Source: an uncultured Streptococcus sp.
Lineage (GTDB): Bacteria; Bacillota; Bacilli; Lactobacillales; Streptococcaceae
Length of the DNA: 64,000 nt
Reading direction: 5' to 3'
Assembly: GCA_934229725.1 (NCBI GenBank)
Contig: CAKQDX010000011.1
Span: 15,902 to 79,901, forward strand
Made by a program: the position numbers and the translations under genes. Below are positions 14,838 through 23,563 of this stretch, one piece after another. How positions within the stretch are numbered: the stretch's first letter is position 1; each line of letters begins with the position of its first letter. The notes under the pieces were generated by a model that saw only the letters and a list, made by a program, of their open reading frames with translations, searched no databases and was not told where the DNA came from.

Positions 14838-15533
14838 ATGAGAGAAAATCGTCCTGTTATTGCCCTTGATTTTCCTACTTTTGAGGATGTCAAGGCTTTC
14901 CTTGCTAAGTTTCCTACTGATGAAAAGCTCTATGTGAAGATTGGTATGGAACTTTACTATGCGGCTGGGCCTGAGATTGTGCGCTACGTTAAAGAGCTTG
15001 GTCATAGTGTTTTCCTTGACCTTAAGCTTCACGATATTCCAAATACTGTCAAATCAGCTATGCGTGTCTTGTCTAACCTTGGTGTTGATATGACTAATGT
15101 GCATGCGGCTGGTGGTGTGGAAATGATGAAGGCTGCGCGTGAAGGTTTGGGAGATGGTCCAATCTTGATTGCCGTGACACAGTTGACCTCTACCTCTGAG
15201 GAACAAATGCGTGATTTCCAAAATATCCAAACTACACTTCAAGAATCAGTGGTTCATTATGCTAAGAAGACGGCTGAAGCAGGTCTTGATGGTGTTGTTT
15301 GCTCAGCACACGAAGTAGCTAAAATCAAAGAAGCAACAAATGATGATTTTGTTTGTTTGACACCAGGTATTCGACCAGCAGGAGCGGCAGTTGGTGACCA
15401 AAAACGTGTCATGACACCTGCTGATGCTCGCCAAATTGGTTCAAATTACATTGTTGTTGGTCGTCCAATTACACAAGCTGAGGATCCAGTGGCAGCTTAT
15501 CATGACATCAAGGCCCAATGGAACGGTCAATAA
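14838..15533 (+). CDS. pyrF: Orotidine 5'-phosphate decarboxylase
   Basis: The 231-aa protein has the signature DLKLHDIPNTV (about residues 60-70) containing the catalytic Lys-Asp array, the start VIALDFPTFEDV, and the phosphate-binding end LTPGIRPAG and YIVVGRPIT. Converts OMP to UMP. Start preceded by GAAAGGA, directly after the attenuator terminator. pyrE follows after 87 nt without an obvious terminator. Confidence 0.96.
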   Translation: MRENRPVIALDFPTFEDVKAFLAKFPTDEKLYVKIGMELYYAAGPEIVRYVKELGHSVFLDLKLHDIPNTVKSAMRVLSNLGVDMTNVHAAGGVEMMKAAREGLGDGPILIAVTQLTSTSEEQMRDFQNIQTTLQESVVHYAKKTAEAGLDGVVCSAHEVAKIKEATNDDFVCLTPGIRPAGAAVGDQKRVMTPADARQIGSNYIVVGRPITQAEDPVAAYHDIKAQWNGQ

Positions 15534-15620
15534 ATTTTCAAAAAGACCTTATTTCATAGGAAAATAAATTGAATTAGGTTATAATAAAGAGTAGAAAACG
15601 CTTTACGGAGGATAATAATT

Positions 15621-16250
15621 ATGACATTAGCATCACAAATCGCTTCAGACTTGCTAGATATCAAAGCGGTTTACCTTAAACCTGAAGAGCCATTTACATG
15701 GGCGTCTGGTATTAAATCACCAATCTATACGGATAACCGTATTACCTTGTCTTACCCTGAAACACGTACCTTGATTGAAAATGGTTTTGTGGAAAAGATT
15801 AAGGAAGAATTTCCAGAAGTAGAAGTGATTGCTGGTACTGCAACTGCTGGTATTCCTCACGGTGCTATCATCGCTGACAAGATGAACCTTCCATTTGCCT
15901 ATATTCGTAGCAAACCAAAAGATCATGGTGCTGGTAACCAAATTGAAGGTCGTGTGGTTAAGGGCGAAAAGATGGTTGTTGTTGAAGACTTGATTTCAAC
16001 TGGTGGCTCTGTCCTTGATGCTGTAGCAGCTGCAGAGCGTGAAGGCGCTGATGTTATCGGTGTTGTGGCTATCTTCACTTACGAATTGCCAAAAGCTGAG
16101 AAAAACTTTGCGGATGCCGGTGTTAAATTAGTTACTCTTTCAAACTACAGTGAGTTGATTAAAGTCGCTAAGGTTCAGGGCTACATCACTGCAGACGGAC
16201 TCAATCTTTTGAGAAAATTTAAGGAAAATCAAGAAACTTGGCAAGACTAA
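15621..16250 (+). CDS. pyrE: Orotate phosphoribosyltransferase
   Basis: The 209-aa protein shows the PRPP-binding motif VVVEDLISTGGSV and the start region FTWASGIKSPIYTDNR typical of PyrE. Makes OMP from orotate and PRPP. An ACGGAGGA ribosome site is present. A TATAAT near 15580 may give extra transcription, but cotranscription with pyrF is likely because no terminator separates them and a strong one follows pyrE. Confidence 0.96.
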   Translation: MTLASQIASDLLDIKAVYLKPEEPFTWASGIKSPIYTDNRITLSYPETRTLIENGFVEKIKEEFPEVEVIAGTATAGIPHGAIIADKMNLPFAYIRSKPKDHGAGNQIEGRVVKGEKMVVVEDLISTGGSVLDAVAAAEREGADVIGVVAIFTYELPKAEKNFADAGVKLVTLSNYSELIKVAKVQGYITADGLNLLRKFKENQETWQD

Positions 16251-16264
16251 TAGCCAGATTTCAG

Positions 16265-16295
16265 GCGGAACGTTTCGGACGTTTCGCTTTTTTTA
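16265..16295 (+). terminator. Terminator of pyrF-pyrE
   Basis: Stem GCGGAACGT / ACGTTTCGC (one G-T pair) with loop TTCGG and a run of T. Confidence 0.9.
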
Positions 16296-16334
16296 GTATA
16301 ATTGATTACAGATTACCTATAGGGAGAGTATGCG

Positions 16335-17786
16335 ATGTTAATAAATGAATGGTCGGATGCGACAGCAATGGCTGAAGCAGTACGAAATAAGACAGTCAGT
16401 CCTCGTGAATTAGTAGAGGCCACTATCCGTGAAGCGGAGATGACGAATCCCAAAATTAATGCTATCGTCAGTCAACGCTATGAGAAAGCTTTAGTAGAAG
16501 CGGAGACAAAAGAATTTTCAGATAAACCTTTTGCTGGGGTTCCAATTTTTCTCAAGGACCTAGGTCAAGATCAGGCTGGTGAACCTTCGACTGCAGGTTC
16601 TCGCTTATTTACAGACTTTCGACCTAAGGAAACAGATAACTATGTTAAGAAACTGGAGGACCTTGGCTTTCTCATCTTGGGACGTACCAATACTCCTGAG
16701 TTTGGTTTCAAAAATATTAGTGATGCCAAGATTCATGGTTCTGTCAATCTTCCTGATGATGTAACACGCAATGCTGGGGGGTCAAGTGGTGGTCCAGCTG
16801 CACTAGTGAGTTCAGGCATTTCTCGTTTGGCCCCGGCTAGTGACGGTGGGGGCTCTATTCGAATTCCAGCTTCCTTTAACGGCCTAATCGGTCTCAAGCC
16901 AACTAGAGGACGAATTCCTGTCGGTCCTGGTTCGTTTCGTGGATGGCAGGGAGCTTCTGTCCAATTTGCTTTGACAAAGACTGTTCGAGATACTACATGT
17001 TTGCTTTACCACATGCAGACTTGTCAGATGGAAAGTCCATTTATCTTACCCAAGCTAAGCAAGCAAGTTTTAGACCAGCCAATTAAGCCCTTGAAAATTG
17101 CATTCTCAACAGTCTCTCCAATTGGTGGTAAGATTTCAGAATCTGCTATAAAGGCAACTAAAAAAGCCGTTAGAGCACTGGAAAGCCTAGGACACCAAGT
17201 CCACGAATTGACGGAACAGCCCTTAAATGGTATTGAGGCCATGCAGTCTTATTACCTTATGAATAGTGTTGAGACGGCTGCCATGTTCGATGGCATTGAA
17301 GCTGGTCTGGGCCGTCAGATGACTCTTGATGATATGGAATTAATGACTTGGGCTATTTTCCAATCTGGTCAAAAGATTCCAGCTAAAGTTTACTCCCAAG
17401 TCCTCACTCAGTGGGATCAGTATAGTCATCAGATGGCAGAGTTTCATGAAACTTATGATATTTTACTGACACCTACAGTTGCAGATGTGGCACCGAAACA
17501 TGGACAATTTGCTCTTTCAGAAAGCTTGAAGACGAAACTTAAGCACATAGCTGATTACAAGTGGGAAAAGCAACAGGAGCTTATCTGGGACATGTTTGCG
17601 GATAGTCTAGATTGGACACCTTTCACGCAACAGGCTAACCTGACCGGACAGCCTTCAATTTCTTTGCCTGTTTATCGTGATGAGCAAGGACTTGCGCTCG
17701 GAGTTCAACTGACGGCTGCCAAGGGACGTGAAGACCTTTTGTTACAAATTGCTCAAGAAATGGAAGAAGCTTCGATTTTCAGTTAG
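16335..17786 (+). CDS. Amidase (amidase-signature family)
   Basis: The 483-aa enzyme carries the amidase-signature triad: Lys in VPIFLKDLGQ (about residue 75), the cis-Ser in NAGGSSGGPAAL (about 156), and the nucleophile Ser in DGGGSIRIPASFNG (about 179). The LKPTRGRIP stretch follows, as in GatA-like enzymes. It is not gatA: gatB and gatC are absent and the sequence aligns better with stand-alone amidases. Substrate unknown. A TATAAT at 16297-16302 directly after the pyrE terminator probably starts its transcript. Confidence 0.88.
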   Translation: MLINEWSDATAMAEAVRNKTVSPRELVEATIREAEMTNPKINAIVSQRYEKALVEAETKEFSDKPFAGVPIFLKDLGQDQAGEPSTAGSRLFTDFRPKETDNYVKKLEDLGFLILGRTNTPEFGFKNISDAKIHGSVNLPDDVTRNAGGSSGGPAALVSSGISRLAPASDGGGSIRIPASFNGLIGLKPTRGRIPVGPGSFRGWQGASVQFALTKTVRDTTCLLYHMQTCQMESPFILPKLSKQVLDQPIKPLKIAFSTVSPIGGKISESAIKATKKAVRALESLGHQVHELTEQPLNGIEAMQSYYLMNSVETAAMFDGIEAGLGRQMTLDDMELMTWAIFQSGQKIPAKVYSQVLTQWDQYSHQMAEFHETYDILLTPTVADVAPKHGQFALSESLKTKLKHIADYKWEKQQELIWDMFADSLDWTPFTQQANLTGQPSISLPVYRDEQGLALGVQLTAAKGREDLLLQIAQEMEEASIFS

Positions 17787-17894
17787 AAAATTTTTTCTCA
17801 GTTCAATTTTTTGTAAAACCCTTTCAAATAGTGTAGGCTTGTATTATAAGTTTTTAACTTACCTCAATTTTTATTTTTAAGGAGAAAGATATAG

Positions 17895-18743
17895 ATGAAA
17901 AAGAAATTTTTCGCCGTTATTAGCCTAGCAATGGCTGCGGTCTTTTTGGTCGCTTGTTCGTCACAAAGTTCAGGCGAGAAGAACTGGGAAAAGATTGAAA
18001 AACGTGGGACTATCAAGGTTGCGACTGCAGGAACCCTCTACCCACAAACTTACCACGATGACAAGAATAATCTGACTGGTTACGATGTTGAGATTCTTAA
18101 GGAAGTTGGAAAACGCCTCAAGTTGAAGATTGATTTCACTGAAATGGGGGTAGACGGAATGCTTACAGCTGTAAATAGTGGTCAAGTAGACATTGCCAAC
18201 TACTCACTTGAAGATGACAATAAGAATGTTAAAAAATTCTTGCGTTCTGAGCCATACAAGTATTCCTTTACTTCAATGGTAGTCCGTGACTCTGATAACT
18301 CAGGAATCTCTTCATGGAAAGACCTCAAAGGTAAAAAAGCAGCTGGTGCCGCAAGTACCAAATACATGAAGATTGCTAAGAAAATGGGGGCTGACCTCGT
18401 CGTTTATGACAATGTTACCAACGATGTTTACATGCAAGACTTGGTAAATGGTCGTACAGACGTTATTGTCAACGATTACTACTTGCAAAAGATGGCCGTA
18501 GCTGCGGTTAAAGATAAATACCCTGTAAAAATCAACGATGGCATTTACAGTAACCCATATTCAACTAGCTTTACCTTCTCTTTGAAGAATAAAGTTCTTC
18601 AAGAAAAAGTCAATAAAGCCATTAAAGACATGAAAAAAGACGGTACTCTTACTAAGATTTCAGAGAAATTCTTTGCTGGTCAAGACGTTACAAAGAAAAC
18701 TAAAGTTAACTATACTAATATTGATATCTCTGATGTCGAATAA
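17895..18743 (+). CDS. Amino-acid ABC transporter substrate-binding lipoprotein
   Basis: The 282-aa protein has a lipoprotein signal (lipobox LVAC at about residues 18-21) followed by a family 3 solute-binding fold: GTIKVATAGTLYP, LTGYDVEILKEVGKRL and the hinge VDIANYSLEDDNKN. The class binds polar amino acids or cystine; the ligand cannot be told from sequence by eye. The next gene encodes its permease. An 11-bp hairpin lies between the two, a common means to raise binding-protein over permease expression. No ATPase gene is adjacent. Confidence 0.9.
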   Translation: MKKKFFAVISLAMAAVFLVACSSQSSGEKNWEKIEKRGTIKVATAGTLYPQTYHDDKNNLTGYDVEILKEVGKRLKLKIDFTEMGVDGMLTAVNSGQVDIANYSLEDDNKNVKKFLRSEPYKYSFTSMVVRDSDNSGISSWKDLKGKKAAGAASTKYMKIAKKMGADLVVYDNVTNDVYMQDLVNGRTDVIVNDYYLQKMAVAAVKDKYPVKINDGIYSNPYSTSFTFSLKNKVLQEKVNKAIKDMKKDGTLTKISEKFFAGQDVTKKTKVNYTNIDISDVE

Positions 18744-18744
18744 T

Positions 18745-18770
18745 ATAAGCGATCCATTAGGGTCGCTTAT
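18745..18770 (+). terminator. Intercistronic hairpin between binding protein and permease
   Basis: An 11-bp stem (ATAAGCGATCC / GGGTCGCTTAT, one wobble pair) with a 4-nt loop begins at the stop codon. There is no U tract, so it is more likely a 3' stability or partial attenuation element than a full terminator. Confidence 0.6.
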
Positions 18771-18801
18771 TTGCTAAAGAAATGTTTAGAAAGATAGACT
18801 T

Positions 18802-19455
18802 ATGATTATTGATTTTCAGCTGATTTTTAAAAGTATTCCCTATGTTCTATCAGGATTGCCCTATACTTTAGGAATTTCCATTTTGAGTTTTATCGTTGGG
18901 AACTTATTTGCGATTCTCCTAGCCTTTATGCGGATGTCGCAAAAGTCATGGTTAAGGTACCCTGCTCGGATTTACATTTCCATCATGCGTGGTGTCCCCA
19001 TGTTGGTCGTGCTCTTCATTCTTTACTTTGGCTTGCCTTATGTTGGTGTCCAGTTACCTGCTCTTCTTTGTGCCTTTATTGGTTTCACCAGCGTAAGTGC
19101 TGCCTATATGGCTGAGATTCTTCGTTCATCTATTTCTGCTGTAGATAAGGGACAATGGGAAGCCGCACGCTCCTTGGGGCTACCAAAGAAGTCTATTATT
19201 CGTCACATCATCTTACCTCAGGCCATGCGTATTGCAGTAGCACCACTTGGAAATGTCATCATTGATATGGTTAAAAGTTCTTCATTGGCTGCCATGATTA
19301 CAGTATCAGACATTTTCCAAAATGCTAAGATTATCGGGGGTCGTGAGTATGACTACATGTCTATGTATATCCTGATTGCCTTCATTTATTGGACCTTGAG
19401 TTTCACATTGGAATTGCTTCAAAATCATCTTGAGAAACGCTTGGCAACTTACTAA
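18802..19455 (+). CDS. Amino-acid ABC transporter permease
   Basis: The 217-aa protein has about five membrane helices and the HisM/GlnP-type EAA loop EAARSLGLPKKSIIRHIILPQ (about residues 117-137) that contacts the ATPase. Partner of the binding protein upstream. The unit lacks an ATP-binding subunit here; it must use one encoded elsewhere. Confidence 0.92.
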   Translation: MIIDFQLIFKSIPYVLSGLPYTLGISILSFIVGNLFAILLAFMRMSQKSWLRYPARIYISIMRGVPMLVVLFILYFGLPYVGVQLPALLCAFIGFTSVSAAYMAEILRSSISAVDKGQWEAARSLGLPKKSIIRHIILPQAMRIAVAPLGNVIIDMVKSSSLAAMITVSDIFQNAKIIGGREYDYMSMYILIAFIYWTLSFTLELLQNHLEKRLATY

Positions 19456-19527
19456 TTATTGAGACATAACGATTGAATTTCTAATCAAATAGTGAAAAAT
19501 ATTTAATTCTAATCTTATAATATGTGG

Positions 19528-19533
19528 TATAAT
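19528..19533 (+). promoter_or_regulatory. Extended -10 of the 5'-nucleotidase gene
   Basis: TGGTATAAT, an extended -10, with a second TATAAT at 19516-19521. The gene starts 33 nt downstream after AGAAAGG. Confidence 0.55.
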
Positions 19534-19566
19534 AAAAACGATTTAACATAAGAAAGGTATTTTGGA

Positions 19567-21819
19567 ATGAAGAAGAAAACAGTCGTTGCAACGACTCTCT
19601 CAACCTTACTCGTCTCTACTGCAATCTTGGCAAATGCTGTCCAAGCTGACGAGGTAGAAACGAATGCAAATGCTACAACTCCAAGCACAGAAGTAGTAGC
19701 TACACCAGCCACTACAAGTGCAGCATCTACAGCAGACTCAACTGCATCAAGCGAGTCTGTCGCTCCACTTGTTAGCGCAACATCAACACTTGCAACTCCA
19801 ACAAGTGAACCTAGTGTATCAGCAGTTGCTAGTGCAAGCGAAACAGCGACATCAACTGCAGCTGCTACCCCAGCAACAGAGACAGTGACAAATACTAGCA
19901 CAAGTACCAATAATGATACGGTCACAGTCCTTCACACCAACGATGTTCATGGTCGTATGGTGGAGGATGACCGAAATGGTGTTATTGGTGATGCGCTCTT
20001 GTCTGGCATCGTCAATGATTATCGCTCAAAGGGAACAACCCTTGTCTTTGATTCTGGAGACTCTTTCCAAGGTCTTCCTATTTCAAATAGTTCTAAGGGT
20101 GAGGATATGGCTACAGTCATGAATGCGGTCGGCTATGACGCTATGACCGTTGGTAACCATGAATTTGACTTTGGACTTGACCAATTGCGCCGTTTGAGCA
20201 AACAGATTAATTTCCCAATCATCACATCTAACGTCTATGTCAATGGTGTTCGTCTTTTCCAACCATCTACAATCGTTGATAAAACACCTGGTGTTGATGG
20301 TGATGAAGTCGTTGTTATCGGTGTCACTACCCCTGAAACAGCCACTAAAACACACCCTCGAAACATTGTTGGTGTGACTTTTAAAGATCCTATTTCAGAA
20401 GTCGAAGCTGTTATTGATCAAGTCGAATCAAATGCTCGTGCCGAAGGTAAAGACTACAAAACTTACATTGTTCTTGCTCACTTAGGTATTGATACAACAA
20501 CTCCTGTTGAGTGGCGTGGTTCAACTTTGGCGGAAGCTCTTTCAAATTATGCACCACTTAAGGGTAAACGTGTACTTGTTCTTGATGGGCACTCACACAC
20601 CCTTCATACAGCAACTTACGGCGATAACGTCACTTACAATCAAACAGGTAGCTACCTTAATAATGTCGGCCGTGTTGTCTATAATTCTGACCGTATTTTG
20701 TCACATGGAGTGATTACCCATGACGAAGCCAAGAAGAATTACCAAGTTAACCCTACGATTAAAGCAATGCTTGATGATATCCAAGCTAAATACAAAGCTG
20801 ATTCGTCAAAAGTTGTTATTGAAAACAGCCCTGTCAAACTGAGTGGTGACCGAATGGATGTCCGTGTTCGTGAAACCAATCTTGGTAATGTTGTCGCAGA
20901 TGCTCTCTTGGATTACGGTCAATCTGGTTTTAGCCACAAATCTAATCTTGCAGTGACTAACGGCGGTGGTCTTCGTGAAACGATTGCCAAAGATAAACCT
21001 GTGACAAAGGGAGATATTATTGCTGTTCTTCCATTTGGTAACTCTGTTGCTCAAATTCAGGTTACTGGTCAAAACATCTATGATATGTTCGTCAAGTCTC
21101 TTGGTTCTATTCTTCAAGTTGATGAAAGTGGTAAAAATGTTCTTGATGAAAATGGTCAACCTTTACTTGAACCTTCAGGTGGTTTCCTTCAAGAAGCAGG
21201 AGCTCGTGTCTATTATGACACCACCCTTCCTACAGAAAAACGTATCCTTTCTATTGACATTTTAGATCCAGAAACTAAAGCCTACAAGCCTCTCGACAAA
21301 ACTGAAACCTACTATCTTGTAACCAATGATTTCTTGGCTGCTGGTGGTGATGGCTACACAATGCTGGGTGGACCACGTGAAGAAGGGCCTTCAATGGATT
21401 CTATTTTTGCTGATTATTTGGCAACAGCAGACCTTTCTAAATATGCTGTCATTAATCCAAATTCACGTACCATTTCAATTTCAAGCGCTAATTATGCTGC
21501 ATTGACTAAGAAAGATGAAGAAGAGCAACCTACGCTTAATCCATTAAGTCCAGTTACTCCATTGGATGTTGCTAAAGAACTAACAACAACTAAACCTGTG
21601 GTTTCTAAAGTAGTAACGACACCAAACGGTAAAGTCTTCTTTGTGTCAACAACAAATGATGCTCTTAAAGAAACAGAAAAAGTAACAGAAGATTCAGCTC
21701 AAGGCGAAGTTCTTCCTACAACAGGTGACAAGAGCTCACATGCTGGTCTCCTTGGCCTTGGTATGTTACTTACTATCTTTGGACTAAGTGGTAAACACAG
21801 AAGTAAAGCGAAAAACTAA
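19567..21819 (+). CDS. LPXTG-anchored surface 5'-nucleotidase
   Basis: The 750-aa protein has a signal peptide (residues 1-27, ends AVQADE), then a Ser/Thr/Ala-rich stalk (about 28-115). A metallophosphoesterase domain follows with HTNDVHG (from His123), DSGDSFQG and VGNHEFDFG. The 5'-nucleotidase C-terminal substrate domain has NGGGLRETI and FLAAGGDGYTM. A sortase motif LPTTG (716-720), hydrophobic helix and Lys/Arg tail end the protein. Such streptococcal enzymes dephosphorylate extracellular AMP/ADP to adenosine, for purine salvage and, in pathogens, immune modulation. Monocistronic with its own terminator. Length and layout are complete. Confidence 0.94.
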   Translation: MKKKTVVATTLSTLLVSTAILANAVQADEVETNANATTPSTEVVATPATTSAASTADSTASSESVAPLVSATSTLATPTSEPSVSAVASASETATSTAAATPATETVTNTSTSTNNDTVTVLHTNDVHGRMVEDDRNGVIGDALLSGIVNDYRSKGTTLVFDSGDSFQGLPISNSSKGEDMATVMNAVGYDAMTVGNHEFDFGLDQLRRLSKQINFPIITSNVYVNGVRLFQPSTIVDKTPGVDGDEVVVIGVTTPETATKTHPRNIVGVTFKDPISEVEAVIDQVESNARAEGKDYKTYIVLAHLGIDTTTPVEWRGSTLAEALSNYAPLKGKRVLVLDGHSHTLHTATYGDNVTYNQTGSYLNNVGRVVYNSDRILSHGVITHDEAKKNYQVNPTIKAMLDDIQAKYKADSSKVVIENSPVKLSGDRMDVRVRETNLGNVVADALLDYGQSGFSHKSNLAVTNGGGLRETIAKDKPVTKGDIIAVLPFGNSVAQIQVTGQNIYDMFVKSLGSILQVDESGKNVLDENGQPLLEPSGGFLQEAGARVYYDTTLPTEKRILSIDILDPETKAYKPLDKTETYYLVTNDFLAAGGDGYTMLGGPREEGPSMDSIFADYLATADLSKYAVINPNSRTISISSANYAALTKKDEEEQPTLNPLSPVTPLDVAKELTTTKPVVSKVVTTPNGKVFFVSTTNDALKETEKVTEDSAQGEVLPTTGDKSSHAGLLGLGMLLTIFGLSGKHRSKAKN

Positions 21820-21887
21820 GCTAGTATACATGACAAGAAAAGTAATGGGCTAATTACAGTTGTAAACTTGTCTTTCTTAACACTGTC

Positions 21888-21920
21888 AAACACCTGAAAC
21901 ACTTGGTTTCAGGTGTTTTT
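21888..21920 (+). terminator. Terminator of the 5'-nucleotidase gene
   Basis: A 13-bp perfect stem AAACACCTGAAAC / GTTTCAGGTGTTT with TTTTT. Confidence 0.92.
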
Positions 21921-21930
21921 ATATGGTCGA

Positions 21931-21976
21931 AAACTATTCCAATAATCATAACACACAATTATAAATGGAATAGTTT
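21931..21976. repeat. Inverted repeat with 'ATTCC' core, next to the 24-bp palindromes
   Basis: AAACTATTCCA (21931-21941) and TGGAATAGTTT (21966-21976) form an 11-bp stem with a 24-nt loop. A similar hairpin (AACCATTCC / GGAATGGTT) stands at 45015-45037 next to another pair of the same palindromes, so the two form a composite element. Confidence 0.6.
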
Positions 21977-21985
21977 GGTTTTATA

Positions 21986-22009
21986 TTTACGTAACTAAAA
22001 TTATGTAAA
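21986..22009. repeat. 24-bp palindrome copy 1 (ACRTAA-N6-TTAYGT family)
   Basis: TTTACGTAA, six-base centre CTAAAA, TTATGTAAA. One of five copies in the window, all between convergent genes. Confidence 0.65.
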
Positions 22010-22021
22010 ACTTTACCATAA

Positions 22022-22050
22022 AAAGAAAAAGATAACGGAGTATCTTTTTA
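22022..22050 (-). terminator. Terminator of mnmE
   Basis: Minus-strand stem AAAAAGATA / TATCTTTTT with 6-nt loop followed by a T-rich tract, about 20 nt past the stop. Confidence 0.75.
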
Positions 22051-22070
22051 CATAAATTTAGTTATGTCTA
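22047..22070. repeat. 24-bp palindrome copy 2
   Basis: TTTACATAA, centre ATTTAG, TTATGTCTA. It overlaps the mnmE stop codon and the terminator arm, so it also covers the last codon of the gene. Confidence 0.6.
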
Positions 22071-23438
22071 TTTTCCTAGACAGAATTGACTAAAGAGTTG
22101 CGTAATGAGTTCATCTGGAGCAGCATCACCAGTAATTTCACCAAGAATTTCCCAAGTACGTGTCATATCAACCTGTAGTAGGTCAACCGGCATGCCTAAT
22201 TCAAGACCTTGATTAACGGCTTCAAGGCTCTCAAGAGCTTGTTCAATAAGAGAAATGTGACGGGTATTTGAAAGATAGGTGGCATCTTTTTCAACCAAAC
22301 CAGCATTATCAAAGAAGAGTTGATTGATGCGTTCTTCAATCTTATCAATGTTTTCATTTTTCAAGACTGAAATTGGGATGACATCTTCGGGAAGCTCTTC
22401 AAGTTGGATAGCTTGGGGAAGGTCAGTCTTATTTAGGAGAATGATGCGATTGCTATTTTGGCTGATATCAAGGAGGGTACGGTCTTGCTCAGTTAATGGC
22501 TCGGAGCTATTAAGGACAAGAAGAACCAAATCAGCTTCTTCTAGGGCCTTTTTAGAACGTTCTACACCTATTTTTTCGACAACATCCTCAGTATCTCGAA
22601 TACCAGCCGTATCAATTAACTTAAGTGGAACACCCTTGATATTAACGTATTCTTCAATAACATCACGTGTGGTCCCTTCAATGTCTGTCACGATAGCTTT
22701 TTCCTCACGTAGGAGGTTGTTGAGAAGACTTGATTTTCCGACATTTGGACGACCAATAATTGCCGTCGAAAGACCTTCTCGTAGGATTTTTCCTCGTTTG
22801 GCAGTGGCAAGAAGATTTTCTAAAAGTGCTTGGAACTCTTGCGTTTTTTCACGGACAAGATTTGTGGTAACCTCTTCGACATCATCATACTCAGGATAAT
22901 CAATATTAACTTCCACCTGAGCTAAAGTATTAAGGATTTCTTGGCGAGTGTTGTTAATGAGATTCTTGAGTGACCCATCAAGTTGAGAGACGGCAACGGC
23001 CATAGCCCTATCAGTCTTAGCACGAATCAAATCCATGACAGCTTCAGCCTGAGTCAAGTCCACACGACCATTCAAAAAGGCACGTTTGGTAAATTCTCCA
23101 GGTTCAGCCATACGAGCTCCAGAACGGATAAGGAGTTGCAGAATTTCATTAGTTACCGCAACTCCGCCGTGTGTGTTGATTTCTACCACATCCTCACGGG
23201 TAAAGGTTTTGGGAGCACGCATGACACTGACCATGACTTCATCAATGATGTCATCATTTTCCACGATATGACCATAGTTGATGGTATGAGAATCAACGGT
23301 TTCAAGATTTTTCCCTTTGAAAACCTTATTAGCAATGGCAATAGCATCTGTTCCTGATAAGCGAACAATACCGATAGCCCCCTCGCCTAAAGGGGTTGAA
23401 ATAGCTGTAATAGTATCAAATTCTTTGGTAATTGACAT
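22068..23438 (-). CDS. mnmE: tRNA modification GTPase MnmE (TrmE)
   Basis: The 456-aa protein has the MnmE layout: N-terminal folate-binding domain (DTITAISTPLGEGAIGIVRLSG), helical domain, inserted G domain with GRPNVGKSSLLN and DTAGIRDTED, and a C-terminal FCLGK matching the (C/V)(I/L/C)GK motif that carries the catalytic cysteine. With MnmG it forms the carboxymethylaminomethyl modification at U34 of tRNAs. Its promoter is TTGCGA / TACAAT with a 17-nt spacer (23488-23516, minus). Confidence 0.96.
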   Translation of the reverse strand: MSITKEFDTITAISTPLGEGAIGIVRLSGTDAIAIANKVFKGKNLETVDSHTINYGHIVENDDIIDEVMVSVMRAPKTFTREDVVEINTHGGVAVTNEILQLLIRSGARMAEPGEFTKRAFLNGRVDLTQAEAVMDLIRAKTDRAMAVAVSQLDGSLKNLINNTRQEILNTLAQVEVNIDYPEYDDVEEVTTNLVREKTQEFQALLENLLATAKRGKILREGLSTAIIGRPNVGKSSLLNNLLREEKAIVTDIEGTTRDVIEEYVNIKGVPLKLIDTAGIRDTEDVVEKIGVERSKKALEEADLVLLVLNSSEPLTEQDRTLLDISQNSNRIILLNKTDLPQAIQLEELPEDVIPISVLKNENIDKIEERINQLFFDNAGLVEKDATYLSNTRHISLIEQALESLEAVNQGLELGMPVDLLQVDMTRTWEILGEITGDAAPDELITQLFSQFCLGK

Positions 23439-23487
23439 GTTTTATCCTTTGAATATTTCTTTATTTGTGTTAAAACGAATTTATTTC

Positions 23488-23516
23488 ATTGTAACGCAAA
23501 TAAGCAGTAGTCGCAA
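23488..23516 (-). promoter_or_regulatory. mnmE promoter
   Basis: Minus strand: TTGCGA (23511-23516), 17-nt spacer, TACAAT (23488-23493). Confidence 0.65.
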
Positions 23517-23536
23517 GAATTGGCGCTGATAAAGAC

Positions 23537-23562
23537 AAGAAAAAAGAGCCTGAGCTCTTTTC
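23537..23562 (-). terminator. Terminator of the AGCS symporter gene
   Basis: Minus-strand stem AAAAGAGC / GCTCTTTT, 4-nt loop, T tract, at the stop codon. Confidence 0.85.
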
Positions 23563-23563
23563 A

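Noticed and set aside
16335..17786. Amidase as GatA of the tRNA amidotransferase.
   Set aside because: No gatB or gatC adjacent, and the sequence around the triad looks like stand-alone amidases.
19515..19925. 136-aa minus-strand frame rich in Val, Ala and Ser.
   Set aside because: Antisense shadow of the Ser/Thr/Ala-rich stalk of the 5'-nucleotidase; low-complexity coding gives long open antisense frames.
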